Assembly (NCBI GenBank): GCA_002361735.1
Contig: DETS01000059.1
Span: 1-21,771 of the forward strand
Direction: 5' to 3'
Source: Lachnospiraceae bacterium UBA3282
GTDB lineage: Bacteria; Bacillota; Clostridia; Lachnospirales; Lachnospiraceae
DNA: 21,771 bases
The notes under the pieces are model-generated. The model searched no databases, was not told the DNA's origin, and was given only the letters and a program-made list of their open reading frames with translations. Every line of letters begins with the position of its first letter. The first letter of the stretch is position 1. The translations under genes and the position numbers were made by a program. This document shows positions 1 through 7,718 of this stretch, one piece after another.

Positions 1-68
1 CCCACTATCATGCCAGAAGCCTCTCATAATTACTTTGCGCACTGTAGGAAAATGTATAAAACGATCAA

Positions 69-821
69 TTATTCCTTGTTGAGATTATCACTTTGCGCTT
101 TCGGCAGCGTTTTTGAAAGAACCAGCGTGTAAGCAACCGTGATCGCAATCAAACTGACACATTTTGATATCTGCTGTTGCGTCGTAAGACCACTCTCATC
201 GGCAAAAGTGCTGAGCGAGTTGATGGCGGAGTGGGTGATGATGCAGGGAAGCAGGCTGCCGCCCCGATAAAACAGCAGGACAAACAGGAAGCCGACCGCG
301 ATCGCGAAAATCACCTGAATGATATTTTCTATCAGGCTCATACCGCTGCCGTTGACCAGATTGACGATATGGCCGATGCCAAAGGTCACGCTGGAGATAA
401 CGATCGCTCTGTTAACACTTTCTTTGGCAATCGCCTTGAACAGTAACCCCCGGAAAATCATTTCCTCGAGGAAGCCGACGCAGAGCATGGCGGCGATACG
501 GCAGACTGTGCCGAGCGGCGAGTAGGTCATGGCAACGCCGTCCCAGAGAGGATTAGCGATAGCCAGAAAGATAAGCGGTATGTAGTAGAGAAAGCGGCTG
601 GCGGGTACAGAAGATTTGCAAAGCCCGTACCGTTCCGATAAATGATTCTTTCGGATAAAGACCAACAGGATAATGGTCTGTAAAATACAAAAGGCAGCGC
701 TGGCGGCAAATTCGATGCCAATGCTTTCATTGAGAGAATTGGCAAGGGACTGCACGAAGCAGTAAATCACGATCCAGACAATTGCAAAAGTCAATTCATT
801 CTTCTCATATAATTTTTTCAT
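69..821 (-). CDS. CPBP family intramembrane metalloprotease (Abi/CAAX-like)
   Basis: A 250-residue, very hydrophobic polytopic membrane protein. It carries the three CPBP/Abi active-site motifs: EExxxR (E119, E120, R124, in EEMIFRG), FxxxH (F147, H151) and a C-terminal HxxxN (H197, N201). These residues are taken to bind the metal and cut the substrate inside the membrane. Bacterial members serve in peptide maturation, bacteriocin self-immunity or unknown roles; no bacteriocin precursor is visible nearby, so the substrate is unknown. The start codon overlaps the stop of the upstream TetR gene by 4 nt (818-821), so the two are translationally coupled and almost certainly one operon under the repressor's own promoter. 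The family call is firm; the role is open. Confidence 0.85.
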   Translation of the reverse strand: MKKLYEKNELTFAIVWIVIYCFVQSLANSLNESIGIEFAASAAFCILQTIILLVFIRKNHLSERYGLCKSSVPASRFLYYIPLIFLAIANPLWDGVAMTYSPLGTVCRIAAMLCVGFLEEMIFRGLLFKAIAKESVNRAIVISSVTFGIGHIVNLVNGSGMSLIENIIQVIFAIAVGFLFVLLFYRGGSLLPCIITHSAINSLSTFADESGLTTQQQISKCVSLIAITVAYTLVLSKTLPKAQSDNLNKE

Positions 822-1399
822 GTTCTATTTCCCTCTTGTGCGGTTAAGATGGCGCCCTTATACACCCGTTCCAGATGTCGTTTGATCAGTTCCTCATCGT
901 ATTCCAAGGAATTATTGGCGATGATGCTGGCATAACCGTGGACAAACATTGACAGTGTGATAAAAATCTCCTTTGTCTGCGCCAGACTCATATGCATCGC
1001 TTCCTGCATTGCCAAAAGAACGGGAGCAAGCTCCTCGGAATCGATCATTTCCAACAGGCTGTTTGCGGCGGCATAGCCGGATTGAAACAGGAAGCGGAAC
1101 AGATGCGGCTCTTTCACGGCAAAGCGGATATAATTCAACCCGATTTCCATCAGAACATCTTCTTTTGAACCGGTGAGATTCATCAAATGTTCGGTATGAT
1201 ATTGGTCGGCTTTTGCATAAACGGTCTTTTTCAATTCTTCAATCGTTGCAAAGTGATACATGACAGGCTGGGTAGAGCAGTGCAGCCTTTCTGATACAGT
1301 CCTTGCATTGATTTGTTCCGCGCCTGTGTCGCGTGCGATTGCAAATGCAGCATCTATCACCATGTCTTTCGTGATTTTGGGTTTTGGTGGCATTTTCAC
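818..1399 (-). CDS. TetR/AcrR family transcriptional repressor
   Basis: About 193 residues. The N-terminal DNA-binding domain (roughly residues 10-60) has the TetR pattern 'ARTVSERLHCSTQPVMYHF', in which the recognition helix is followed by the YHF signature. The C-terminal part is an alpha-helical ligand/dimer domain with no recognisable ligand class. Two starts are possible: GTG at 1399, 4 nt after an AGGAG, or ATG at 1393, 10 nt after it; the latter gives 191 residues. It is the first gene of a two-gene unit with the CPBP protease. Its promoter carries a 26-bp palindrome over the -10 region, which suggests autorepression and, through the coupling, control of the protease by a small-molecule signal. 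Confidence 0.88.
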   Translation of the reverse strand: MKMPPKPKITKDMVIDAAFAIARDTGAEQINARTVSERLHCSTQPVMYHFATIEELKKTVYAKADQYHTEHLMNLTGSKEDVLMEIGLNYIRFAVKEPHLFRFLFQSGYAAANSLLEMIDSEELAPVLLAMQEAMHMSLAQTKEIFITLSMFVHGYASIIANNSLEYDEELIKRHLERVYKGAILTAQEGNRT

Positions 1400-1414
1400 G
1401 GTTCTCCTGTTTCG

Positions 1415-1440
1415 TAATTTATGTTATATAATGTAAATTA
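1415..1440. promoter_or_regulatory. Near-perfect 26-bp palindrome, candidate TetR operator
   Basis: Outer arms TAATTTA (1415-1421) and TAAATTA (1434-1440) surround a central TTATATAA. Only two positions per half break the symmetry. It covers the -10 box and predicted start site of the repressor promoter, the classical place for a TetR autorepression operator. An 11-bp copy of one half, GTAATTTATGT, recurs at 1493-1503 (first copy 1414-1424), so a second weaker site may lie toward the divergent gene. Confidence 0.6.
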
Positions 1441-1465
1441 TATATTGCGGCTGTGAGATTGTCAA
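1437..1465 (-). promoter_or_regulatory. Sigma-A promoter of the TetR-CPBP operon
   Basis: On the minus strand the -35 is TTGACA (1460-1465), the spacer is 17 nt (1443-1459) and the -10 is TATAAT (1437-1442): a full consensus match. Predicted transcription start is near 1430, inside the palindrome. Confidence 0.75.
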
Positions 1466-1523
1466 TAGTCTTCTTTTTTATGTCAATTTTTTGTAATTTA
1501 TGTGGTGAAAAACGGATAAAAGA

Positions 1524-1552
1524 TTGAAAAAATGATCGGAATACCACATAAT
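1524..1552 (+). promoter_or_regulatory. Candidate sigma-A promoter of the XRE-lipoprotein pair
   Basis: TTGAAA (1524-1529), a 17-nt spacer and CATAAT (1547-1552), each one mismatch from consensus. It would give a leader of about 130 nt before the ATG at 1688. The rest of the TetR-XRE intergenic stretch (1400-1687) shows nothing else clear. Confidence 0.35.
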
Positions 1553-1687
1553 ATTGTTAAAAGTTTAAGAGAAACAGGCGAATGAAACGCAAAGTTGACA
1601 AAACGAAACGGCAGATTGGTGGCCTTTTTGCATGTCAGACAGTAGAATGTGTGAAAAGATTTGAATAAAACGGAGGTATTCAATGAC

Positions 1688-2497
1688 ATGACATTAGGAC
1701 AAAAGCTAAAGGCATTACTAAAAGAAAGCGGGATGACGCAGGAGGACTTGGCGGAGCGGTTGGAGGTATCCCGTCAGGCAGTCGGGAAATGGGTCAATGA
1801 TAAGGGGATACCCGAAGTGGCGAAGCTGGTACAGATCAGTGATCTGTTCGATGTGTCGTTGGATTATCTGTTGAAAGAAGACTGTACGGAAAAGAATACG
1901 CAAAATGCGGCGGAAGCAGACGTATCAAGACAAGCTGCACGAAACAGCGGGTATTATGTCAGCAAAGAGATGCTGGACGGATATCTGTCTTACAGCAGAC
2001 AGAGGGTAAGGCAGATTACGACGGGGATCGGTCTTTTTTTCTTTTCAAATGTTTTTGACTGTTTTGGCAGTGAGAACAAGATTCTGTCAATGCTTTACTG
2101 GTTGACGATGATAACGGGCGTGTGCATGATCATCGCGGCCGTGATCATTTTGTTTGCCGGTTCAGAAATGGACATGTTTTTCCGGAACGAATTGGAAATG
2201 GCAGTCGGAAATGCCCTTAGCTGGATCGCCGATACGATATGGATCGTACTTATGGTATGGGCGGGAATGTTGATGCACGTTGACAGCGTTATCATCCAAA
2301 ATGCGCAGCACGCTCAAAAAAGCGCCCCTGAGAAACGATACCGCTGGGTTTACGCGGCATTGCCGGTGACAGCACTTGCGGTTTTGATCGGATTTTTGAC
2401 GGACGTATGGAGGCCCTATGCGCCGATTCTTATTTTGTTTTGCTGTCTGTTGGTCACGACGTGCAAATTGCTGATAGAAAAGGAGGAAAAACGATGA
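1688..2497 (+). CDS. XRE-family regulator with C-terminal membrane domain
   Basis: 269 residues from the ATG at 1688, about 11 nt after GGAGG (1672-1676). An in-frame TTG at 1661 lies before that ribosome site and is disfavoured, and the ATG at 1683 is out of frame and stops at once. Residues 1-62 are a helix-turn-helix of the Cro/CI type ('MTQEDLAERLEVSRQAVGKW', closest in style to SinR/Xre proteins common in Clostridia). A polar linker follows, then four to five hydrophobic segments (about 110-128, 133-155, 175-196, 222-240 and 245-264). The regulator is therefore probably membrane-tethered and may sense an envelope signal. Its stop overlaps the start of the following lipoprotein gene by 4 nt (ATGA). 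Targets are unknown. Confidence 0.8.
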   Translation: MTLGQKLKALLKESGMTQEDLAERLEVSRQAVGKWVNDKGIPEVAKLVQISDLFDVSLDYLLKEDCTEKNTQNAAEADVSRQAARNSGYYVSKEMLDGYLSYSRQRVRQITTGIGLFFFSNVFDCFGSENKILSMLYWLTMITGVCMIIAAVIILFAGSEMDMFFRNELEMAVGNALSWIADTIWIVLMVWAGMLMHVDSVIIQNAQHAQKSAPEKRYRWVYAALPVTALAVLIGFLTDVWRPYAPILILFCCLLVTTCKLLIEKEEKR

Positions 2498-2988
2498 AAA
2501 TATTTGTACAAAAAAGGATTCTGCTTGCAGGTATTCTTGTAGGCAGTTTATGTCTTAGCACGGGATGCGCCGCAAAACAAGAAGAAAAATATACGAGGGA
2601 AGAACTGGGTAATCTGGCGGAAATCAGGATTTATACGGCAGAAGATGGAGAACTTGTCAAAACAATCACGGATGAGGAACAGTTGTATCAGTATCATCAG
2701 GTTTCGCTCTATGAGGAAACGTATCGCCAACAAGAATTAAGTCAGGAGATGGAGGACGCAAAAGAGCAGTATCATCTGGTTTCCTACAAGTATCCTGCAG
2801 CTCGGTTCGGCAAAAAGGATTTGGAAAAACTCATGACCATTACCGTATATGAGGACAAAAATATCATTAAAATGACGGTTGCGGACGAAAGCATCAAAGC
2901 CTTTTCCCTGCCGGAAGAATTTTTGACTTTTTACTATGAGGTTACAGAGGAGGATATGGCGTTTTACAGGTCATTGGCGGAGGATTGA
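2494..2988 (+). CDS. Small lipoprotein of unknown function
   Basis: 164 residues from the ATG at 2494, preceded by AGGAGG (2481-2486) and overlapping the stop of the XRE gene. The first 25 residues are a lipoprotein signal peptide: positively charged start, hydrophobic core and lipobox LSTGC with the lipidated Cys25. The mature part is acidic and soluble, with alternating charged strands ('EIRIYTAEDGELVKTITDEE'), and ends in a Glu/Asp-rich helix. I do not recognise a family. The tight coupling to a membrane-anchored regulator suggests that the lipoprotein is the outer-face partner or the target of that regulator; this is inference. It converges with potD across a short gap holding a hairpin. 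Confidence 0.75.
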   Translation: MKIFVQKRILLAGILVGSLCLSTGCAAKQEEKYTREELGNLAEIRIYTAEDGELVKTITDEEQLYQYHQVSLYEETYRQQELSQEMEDAKEQYHLVSYKYPAARFGKKDLEKLMTITVYEDKNIIKMTVADESIKAFSLPEEFLTFYYEVTEEDMAFYRSLAED

Positions 2989-3022
2989 AAAATAAGTTGG
3001 ATGCCCTTATAAATCATAAAGA

Positions 3023-3048
3023 AGGTGAAGGCTAGTGCGCCTTCACCT
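3023..3048. terminator. Hairpin between convergent genes, candidate bidirectional terminator
   Basis: Perfect 9-bp stem AGGTGAAGG (3023-3031) / CCTTCACCT (3040-3048) with an 8-nt loop. Read on the minus strand it is followed by a T-rich run (TCTTTATGATTT). The plus-strand tail is only CTCTTTCC, so the terminator is better for the pot operon. The potD stop codon (3032-3034) lies in the loop. Confidence 0.5.
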
Positions 3049-4111
3049 CTTTCCACAATTCGTTATAAAGGCTATCCCCGTCTTCTCCGAGATAGACATA
3101 GGTTTCCAGATTTTCATACTGTGAAAGATCGGGAAAGGCGATTTCGGAGTTTTTGATGCTCTCGTCCTCGATCAGTTCTCTTGCGGCCACATTCGGAGTG
3201 GAATACGTGATGTAATCAAAATTCATCAGCGCAATATCCGCACGGCACATAAAGTCAATGAATTTCTCTGCGTTTTCCTTGTTGGGCGCATTTTTCAAAA
3301 TCACCCAGGCATCGATCCAGATATTCGTCCCTTCCTCGGGGATCACATAGACCAGATCGGGGTTTTCCTTTTGGGTATAGATTGCCTCGCCGGAGTAGAT
3401 CACACCGATGGCGGCTTCCCCGCCGATCATCTTGTCGCGCACCTGATCGACAACATAAGCCTGCACTAACGGCTTTTGCTCGATCAACAGATTCTTGGCG
3501 GCGGTCAGTTCGGTAAGATCCAGAGTATTCATGGAATCCCCATTCCGTTTCTCCGCCACCATAAAGGCGTCACGCACGGAGTCCTGCATTAAAATATTGT
3601 CTGCGTATTTTTTATCCCAGAGCTGTTCCCAGCGGGTAATCGGCTCATCCACCATCGTCTTGTTATAGAGGATGCCGACGGTACCCCAGCAGTAGGGGAT
3701 GGCATACTTGTTTTCGGGATCGAAGCCGCAGGACTGCTCATAGTATTGTTCACCGATATTTTCTTTTGCGTTCGGCATATTATTATAGTTGATTTCGGAA
3801 AGCATACCGTTCTCGATCATGCGGCTGATCATATAGTCTGATGGGCAGGCGATATCATAAGCGACAGCTCCGGACTCCACCTTAGGGTACATACTCTCGT
3901 TTGTCTCAAATTCATCGTAGATCACCTTGATGCCGGTTTCTTCCTCAAACATGCGGATGGTCTCCGGATCGATGTATTCTCCCCAGTTATAGACGATGAC
4001 CTGTCCGTTTACGCCTTTGTCTGACGAAGCACAGCCGCACAGGGAAACGGCAGTAAAGGAAACAGCGAGCGCAAAGGTTATTTTGCCAAAAGATTTCTTA
4101 TTTTTTCTCAT
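3032..4111 (-). CDS. potD: Spermidine/putrescine ABC transporter, substrate-binding lipoprotein PotD
   Basis: About 359 residues from the ATG at 4111, chosen because GGAGGG (4115-4120) sits 3-4 nt upstream. The in-frame ATG at 4123 overlaps that ribosome site and has a poorer one of its own. A lipoprotein signal ends in LCGC with Cys27, so the protein is tethered to the outer face of the membrane. The mature protein shows PotD/PotF signatures: 'VYNWGEYIDPETIRMFEEET' at the N-terminus, 'YDIACPSDYMISRMI', 'AIPYCWGTVGILYNK', 'GEAAIGVIYSGEA' and 'WIDAWVILKNAPN'. These supply the Trp, Tyr, Asp and Glu residues that box in the polyamine in this family. It is the last gene of the operon and overlaps the end of potC. 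Spermidine versus putrescine preference cannot be read with confidence. Confidence 0.93.
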   Translation of the reverse strand: MRKNKKSFGKITFALAVSFTAVSLCGCASSDKGVNGQVIVYNWGEYIDPETIRMFEEETGIKVIYDEFETNESMYPKVESGAVAYDIACPSDYMISRMIENGMLSEINYNNMPNAKENIGEQYYEQSCGFDPENKYAIPYCWGTVGILYNKTMVDEPITRWEQLWDKKYADNILMQDSVRDAFMVAEKRNGDSMNTLDLTELTAAKNLLIEQKPLVQAYVVDQVRDKMIGGEAAIGVIYSGEAIYTQKENPDLVYVIPEEGTNIWIDAWVILKNAPNKENAEKFIDFMCRADIALMNFDYITYSTPNVAARELIEDESIKNSEIAFPDLSQYENLETYVYLGEDGDSLYNELWKEVKAH

Positions 4112-4901
4112 TTTTCCCTCCATATCGGAGTTCTTTTTCCTTCTTATCAGGAGACAGATTGATTAGAATCAATAGTGTTAAAACAATTACAAAGATCAGT
4201 GATGAGAGTGCATACATTTCCGGCTTGATTCCCTTTTTGATCTCTGTATATATTTTAGTGGAAAGGGTATCCACGCCGACGCCTTTGGTAAAGTGGGTGA
4301 TGATGAAATCGTCCAGGGACATCGTAAAGGCCATCAAAAACCCGGAAAGGATGCCGGGTAACAGGTCGGGAAACACTACCTTGAAAAAGGCGTTGAGCGG
4401 AGAGGAGCCAAGGTCGAGCGCCGCCTCAAAGGTGCTCGGATTTAACTGTTTCATGCGGGGCATCACGCTTAAGATCACATAGGGGATATTAAAGGTGATA
4501 TGTGACAGTAAAATGGTGCCCATGCCGAAACGGATCCCCAGACTGATATAGAGCAGCATCAGGGAAACGCCCGTGACAATGTCGGCGTTTAACATGGGAA
4601 TGTTGGTGATTCCCATGAGGATCGATTTTGCCTGTCGTTTCATACCTGTCATGGCGATGCAGGCAATGGTCCCGATAACGGTGGCGAACAGGGAGGAAAC
4701 CAGCGCAATCACCAGCGTATTGAACAGCGCCCGCAGGATCTCCTCGTTTTGAAACAGGGCGATATACCATTGGAGGCTGAAACCGCCCCATTTTGCCCGC
4801 GTTTTGCTTGCATTGAAGGACAGCACCATCAGCGTGCCGATGGGGGCGTACAGGAAAAGAACAATCAGTGCTATGTAGATTTTTTTCGCTGCGTTTTTCA
4901 T
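4098..4901 (-). CDS. potC: Spermidine/putrescine ABC transporter permease PotC
   Basis: 267 residues with about six transmembrane segments, the first at residues 8-28. The cytoplasmic EAA loop, which docks on the ATPase, is visible as 'EAALDLGSSPLNAFFKVVFP', close to the PotC form. The tail is charged. It pairs with PotB to form the membrane channel of the polyamine importer. The start overlaps the potB stop by 4 nt (4898-4901) and the end overlaps the potD start, so translation of the whole operon is coupled. Confidence 0.93.
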   Translation of the reverse strand: MKNAAKKIYIALIVLFLYAPIGTLMVLSFNASKTRAKWGGFSLQWYIALFQNEEILRALFNTLVIALVSSLFATVIGTIACIAMTGMKRQAKSILMGITNIPMLNADIVTGVSLMLLYISLGIRFGMGTILLSHITFNIPYVILSVMPRMKQLNPSTFEAALDLGSSPLNAFFKVVFPDLLPGILSGFLMAFTMSLDDFIITHFTKGVGVDTLSTKIYTEIKKGIKPEMYALSSLIFVIVLTLLILINLSPDKKEKELRYGGKNEKK

Positions 4902-5722
4902 AGCATCGAGCCCTCCCCGTCCTTGTCAAAAATGGCGGATAATACCATATTGACTAAAATAAAGATCATCAGCACCATGGACAGGCCGCTGCCCAGATGC
5001 CAGTTGGATGTCTTGGTAAATTCCAGGTCGATCACGTCACCGATCAGCAAGATTTTGCCGCCGCCAAGCAGCGAGCTGATGACGAAGGTGGTGAGTGCCG
5101 GAATGAACACCATGGTAATACCGCTGATAATGCCCGGAATCGAGAGGGGCAGAATGATGCGGAAAAAGGTATGGATGTGACCGGCTCCCAAATCGTGTGC
5201 GGCGTTGATCACGTTGGGATCTATTTTTGCCAGCGCGTTATATAAGGGCAGGATCATAAAGGGCAGAAAGTTATACACCATGCCGAGGATGATCGCCGCC
5301 GGTGTGTTGATGATCTTTAAGGTCGGCAGATGCAGAAAAGTGAGCACATGGTTGATGACGCCGTTTTTCTCAAGCAGTGTCTGCCAGGCAAGGGTGCGCA
5401 GCAGAAAGTTCATCCACATCGGCAGGATAAAGATCAGGATAATAAAATTATGCCTCCTTACCTGCACCTGAGCCAGGATCATTGCCAGAGGATAGGCGAG
5501 CAGGAAGCAGATGACGGTGCTGATTAACGACAGCAGGAGGGAGAGACGCAGTGCCTTTGCGTGTCCCGCGGAAGCAATCGCGGTAATGTTTTCCAGGGTG
5601 AAGGCGCCCGTCCTGTCAGTCAGACCGTAGTAGACAACCATGCCCAGAGGTACGATGATAAAAAGTCCTGACCAGAAAAGATAAGGGACGGATAACCAAT
5701 TCTTCTTAGATGTCAATTGCAA
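4898..5722 (-). CDS. potB: Spermidine/putrescine ABC transporter permease PotB
   Basis: 274 residues with six predicted membrane segments. The EAA-type loop is 'NAAHDLGAGHIHTFFRIILP', followed by 'LSIPGIISGITMVFIPALTT' as in PotB. 'LPMWMNFLLRTLAWQTLLEK' with the following 'NGVINHVL' is another PotB hallmark. It overlaps potA by 17 nt at its start (5706-5722) and potC by 4 nt at its end. It is the partner permease of PotC. Confidence 0.93.
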   Translation of the reverse strand: MQLTSKKNWLSVPYLFWSGLFIIVPLGMVVYYGLTDRTGAFTLENITAIASAGHAKALRLSLLLSLISTVICFLLAYPLAMILAQVQVRRHNFIILIFILPMWMNFLLRTLAWQTLLEKNGVINHVLTFLHLPTLKIINTPAAIILGMVYNFLPFMILPLYNALAKIDPNVINAAHDLGAGHIHTFFRIILPLSIPGIISGITMVFIPALTTFVISSLLGGGKILLIGDVIDLEFTKTSNWHLGSGLSMVLMIFILVNMVLSAIFDKDGEGSML

Positions 5723-6779
5723 CAGCCTCCTCGTCTTCAGATTCCGGTTTGTTCATGATCTGGATATTGAAGGGGTCCACCTGAATGCCTACTTCCTTTC
5801 CGACGGGGAAAAGGGTCGTGGAGTGCACCAGCCATTCATATCCGTTTGCGGTGACTTCCATTTCATAGTGCACGCCCTTAAAAATAAGGTGTGTGACAAC
5901 GCCCTTTATAATGCCTGCATCCGGTTCCACCAGCATCACGTCCTCGGGGCGGATCACCGCGTCCACAGGTTTGTTTTCGCCAAAGCCCGTATCCACGCAG
6001 GCAAAGCGCGTACCTAAAATTTCCACCACCTCGTCTTTGATCATGGTGGCGGGAATGATGTTGCTGTCCCCGATAAAGTCCGCCACAAAAGCATTCTCAG
6101 GCTCGTTGTAGATGGATTCCGGGGAGCCGATCTGCTGGATATAGCCCTGGTTCATGACCACGATGGTATCAGACATGGTGAGGGCTTCCTCCTGATCGTG
6201 TGTCACATAAACAAAGGTGATGCCAAGTTCATTCTTCATGCGGATCAGTTCGTACTGCATCTCTTGGCGAAGCTTTAAGTCAAGCGCTCCCAGCGGCTCA
6301 TCCAAAAGAAGGACCTTGGGCTCGTTGACGATGGCTCTGGCGATGGCGATCCGCTGCTGCTGACCGCCGCTTAAAGAATCCGGCATACGGTTTTCATAGC
6401 CTTCCAGATTTACCAGTTTGAGTGCATAGCGAATTTTGTCGTCTATATAGCTTTTGGTTTTTTTCTTGATCTTTAAGCCGAAGGCGATGTTTTCCGCAAT
6501 TGTCATGTGTGTAAAAAGGGCGTATTTTTGAAAGACTGTATTCAGCTGCCTTTTGTTGGGCGGGATGCGGGTGATATCCTGTCCGTCAAAGACCACGCGG
6601 CCCGTATCGGGATTGGCGAAGCCGCCAAGGATGCGCAGCGTTGTGGTTTTGCCGCAACCGCTGGGACCGAGCAGGGTGACAAATTCATTTTCATGGATGG
6701 ACAGGTTTAATTCATCCAGCACCATCTGTCCGTCAAAGGATTTGGAAATATCAACCAGTTGGATCAGTTCTTTATTCAT
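5706..6779 (-). CDS. potA: Spermidine/putrescine ABC transporter ATP-binding protein PotA
   Basis: 357 residues. Nucleotide-binding domain: Walker A GPSGCGKTT (near residues 38-46), Q-loop in 'NTVFQKYALFTHM', ABC signature LSGGQQQR, Walker B VLLLDEP and switch histidine in VTHDQEEA. All catalytic residues are present. The last 120 residues form the TOBE-type regulatory domain seen in PotA/MalK-like ATPases. GGAGGG lies 9 nt before the start. It follows the XRE-cupin regulator after 77 nt, in which I see only a weak hairpin, so it is probably transcribed from the regulator's promoter. Confidence 0.95.
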   Translation of the reverse strand: MNKELIQLVDISKSFDGQMVLDELNLSIHENEFVTLLGPSGCGKTTTLRILGGFANPDTGRVVFDGQDITRIPPNKRQLNTVFQKYALFTHMTIAENIAFGLKIKKKTKSYIDDKIRYALKLVNLEGYENRMPDSLSGGQQQRIAIARAIVNEPKVLLLDEPLGALDLKLRQEMQYELIRMKNELGITFVYVTHDQEEALTMSDTIVVMNQGYIQQIGSPESIYNEPENAFVADFIGDSNIIPATMIKDEVVEILGTRFACVDTGFGENKPVDAVIRPEDVMLVEPDAGIIKGVVTHLIFKGVHYEMEVTANGYEWLVHSTTLFPVGKEVGIQVDPFNIQIMNKPESEDEEAVAIDI

Positions 6780-6856
6780 AAGAGTAAGCCCTCCGCATCA
6801 TATGTTTATCTTATATGCAGTGCAAGCTCAAAAAAGCTGTCAGACACTGCGCAGTA

Positions 6857-7417
6857 TTAAAAATTCGGCGGCGTGCTGATCCACAAAAAGACTGCGCCGC
6901 TCTTTGCGCCTGCTTTGATATAATGTTCCGAGTCCGGTCTGAAATAGAAGGTGTCACCTTTTTTCGCACGGATGCTGCGATTGCCAAGGATGACGGTGAG
7001 AGAACCGGAGAGCACATAACCAAATTCCTCCCCCTCATGCGGCTGGTCGGGATAAGTGGAACCGCCGGGATCCAATGTGACGCGAATCGGTTCCATCATG
7101 TTCTTTTGCGCGTTCGGAATGATCCACTCAATCTTGTTGTGGAGCTCCGTATCCACCTTTTCGAAGAAATCTTCCGGGCGAAAAACGATCTGCTCGTCGT
7201 CCGCGTCGTTGAAAAAATCTTTTAAGCTGGTGCCGAGACACTGCAAAATGTCAATCAGCGTGGCAATCGAAGGCGAAGTTACGTCGTTTTCCAACTGGCT
7301 GATAAAGCCTTTGGAGAGTTCGCAGCGATCCGCAAGCTCCTCCTGCGTCAATCCTTTCTTATTTCGAAGTTCTCTTATTTTACTGCCGATATCCGTCTTA
7401 CTGCCTGTGCCGTCCAT
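6857..7417 (-). CDS. XRE-cupin transcriptional regulator of the polyamine operon
   Basis: 186 residues. The helix-turn-helix lies at residues 11-65 ('KGLTQEELADRCELSKGFIS'). A C-terminal cupin_2 beta-barrel (about 110-182) shows 'PHEGEEFGYVLSG' and 'KKGDTFYFRPDSEHY'. This two-domain layout is that of PuuR-like regulators, whose cupin binds a small metabolite. Its place as first gene of a potABCD operon, a recurrent arrangement in Clostridia, argues that it senses a polyamine or a related compound and controls its own operon. A consensus promoter and a palindrome stand upstream. Whether it represses or activates cannot be told from the sequence, but an operator downstream of the start site favours repression. 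Confidence 0.88.
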   Translation of the reverse strand: MDGTGSKTDIGSKIRELRNKKGLTQEELADRCELSKGFISQLENDVTSPSIATLIDILQCLGTSLKDFFNDADDEQIVFRPEDFFEKVDTELHNKIEWIIPNAQKNMMEPIRVTLDPGGSTYPDQPHEGEEFGYVLSGSLTVILGNRSIRAKKGDTFYFRPDSEHYIKAGAKSGAVFLWISTPPNF

Positions 7418-7484
7418 CGTTTCCTCCGTTTTGAATTGCTGCTGATGGCAGGCTTTGATCAGAAAGTCTGCGATTCAGTAAATA

Positions 7485-7499
7485 TAAACTAAAAGTTTA
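7485..7499. promoter_or_regulatory. Candidate operator of the XRE-cupin regulator
   Basis: Perfect inverted repeat TAAACT-AAA-AGTTTA (6-3-6). It lies about 20-30 nt downstream of the predicted start site of the minus-strand promoter and 68-82 nt before the regulator's ATG, a position suited to blocking transcription. No second copy was seen in the window. Confidence 0.5.
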
Positions 7500-7523
7500 C
7501 TGCTGCTAAACATACTGTATCTC

Positions 7524-7551
7524 ATTATACAGCACTGCTTCTGTATGTCAA
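7524..7551 (-). promoter_or_regulatory. Sigma-A promoter of the regulator-potABCD operon
   Basis: On the minus strand: -35 TTGACA (7546-7551), 16-nt spacer, -10 TATAAT (7524-7529). Both hexamers match consensus. Predicted start is near 7517. The 301-nt gap 7418-7718 holds this promoter, the 7485-7499 palindrome and a weaker divergent promoter; I see nothing else in it. Confidence 0.75.
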
Positions 7552-7585
7552 TGGAAAAATGTAAAATAATATCAAAATTTAAGGA

Positions 7586-7614
7586 TTAACAAGACGAAGA
7601 TAATATGGTAAAAT
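7586..7614 (+). promoter_or_regulatory. Candidate promoter of the lactonase-like gene
   Basis: TTAACA (7586-7591), 17-nt spacer, TAAAAT (7609-7614). One mismatch to consensus in each hexamer, in an AT-rich stretch 105 nt before the chosen ATG. Confidence 0.4.
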
Positions 7615-7718
7615 ATTTGGTAGTAATTTGGAGTGCAGGAAAATTCTGACAGGAACGGTTGGAAAACGGTGTGCAGAATCCTGAAAAGACTTCTAAAATG
7701 CTGAGAAAGGGCGTGGTT

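Noticed and set aside
1..68. Left edge downstream of the CPBP gene
   Set aside because: No terminator hairpin, start codon with ribosome site or repeat could be supported in these 68 bases.
1595..1600. TTGACA upstream of the XRE-membrane gene
   Set aside because: No -10-like hexamer at 16-18 nt spacing; the pair at 1524-1552 is better.
6817..6850. Inverted repeat GCAGTG/CACTGC with AGCT/AGCT inside, between the XRE-cupin gene and potA
   Set aside because: Short, with interruptions and no T-tract on the minus strand; not convincing as an attenuator or terminator.
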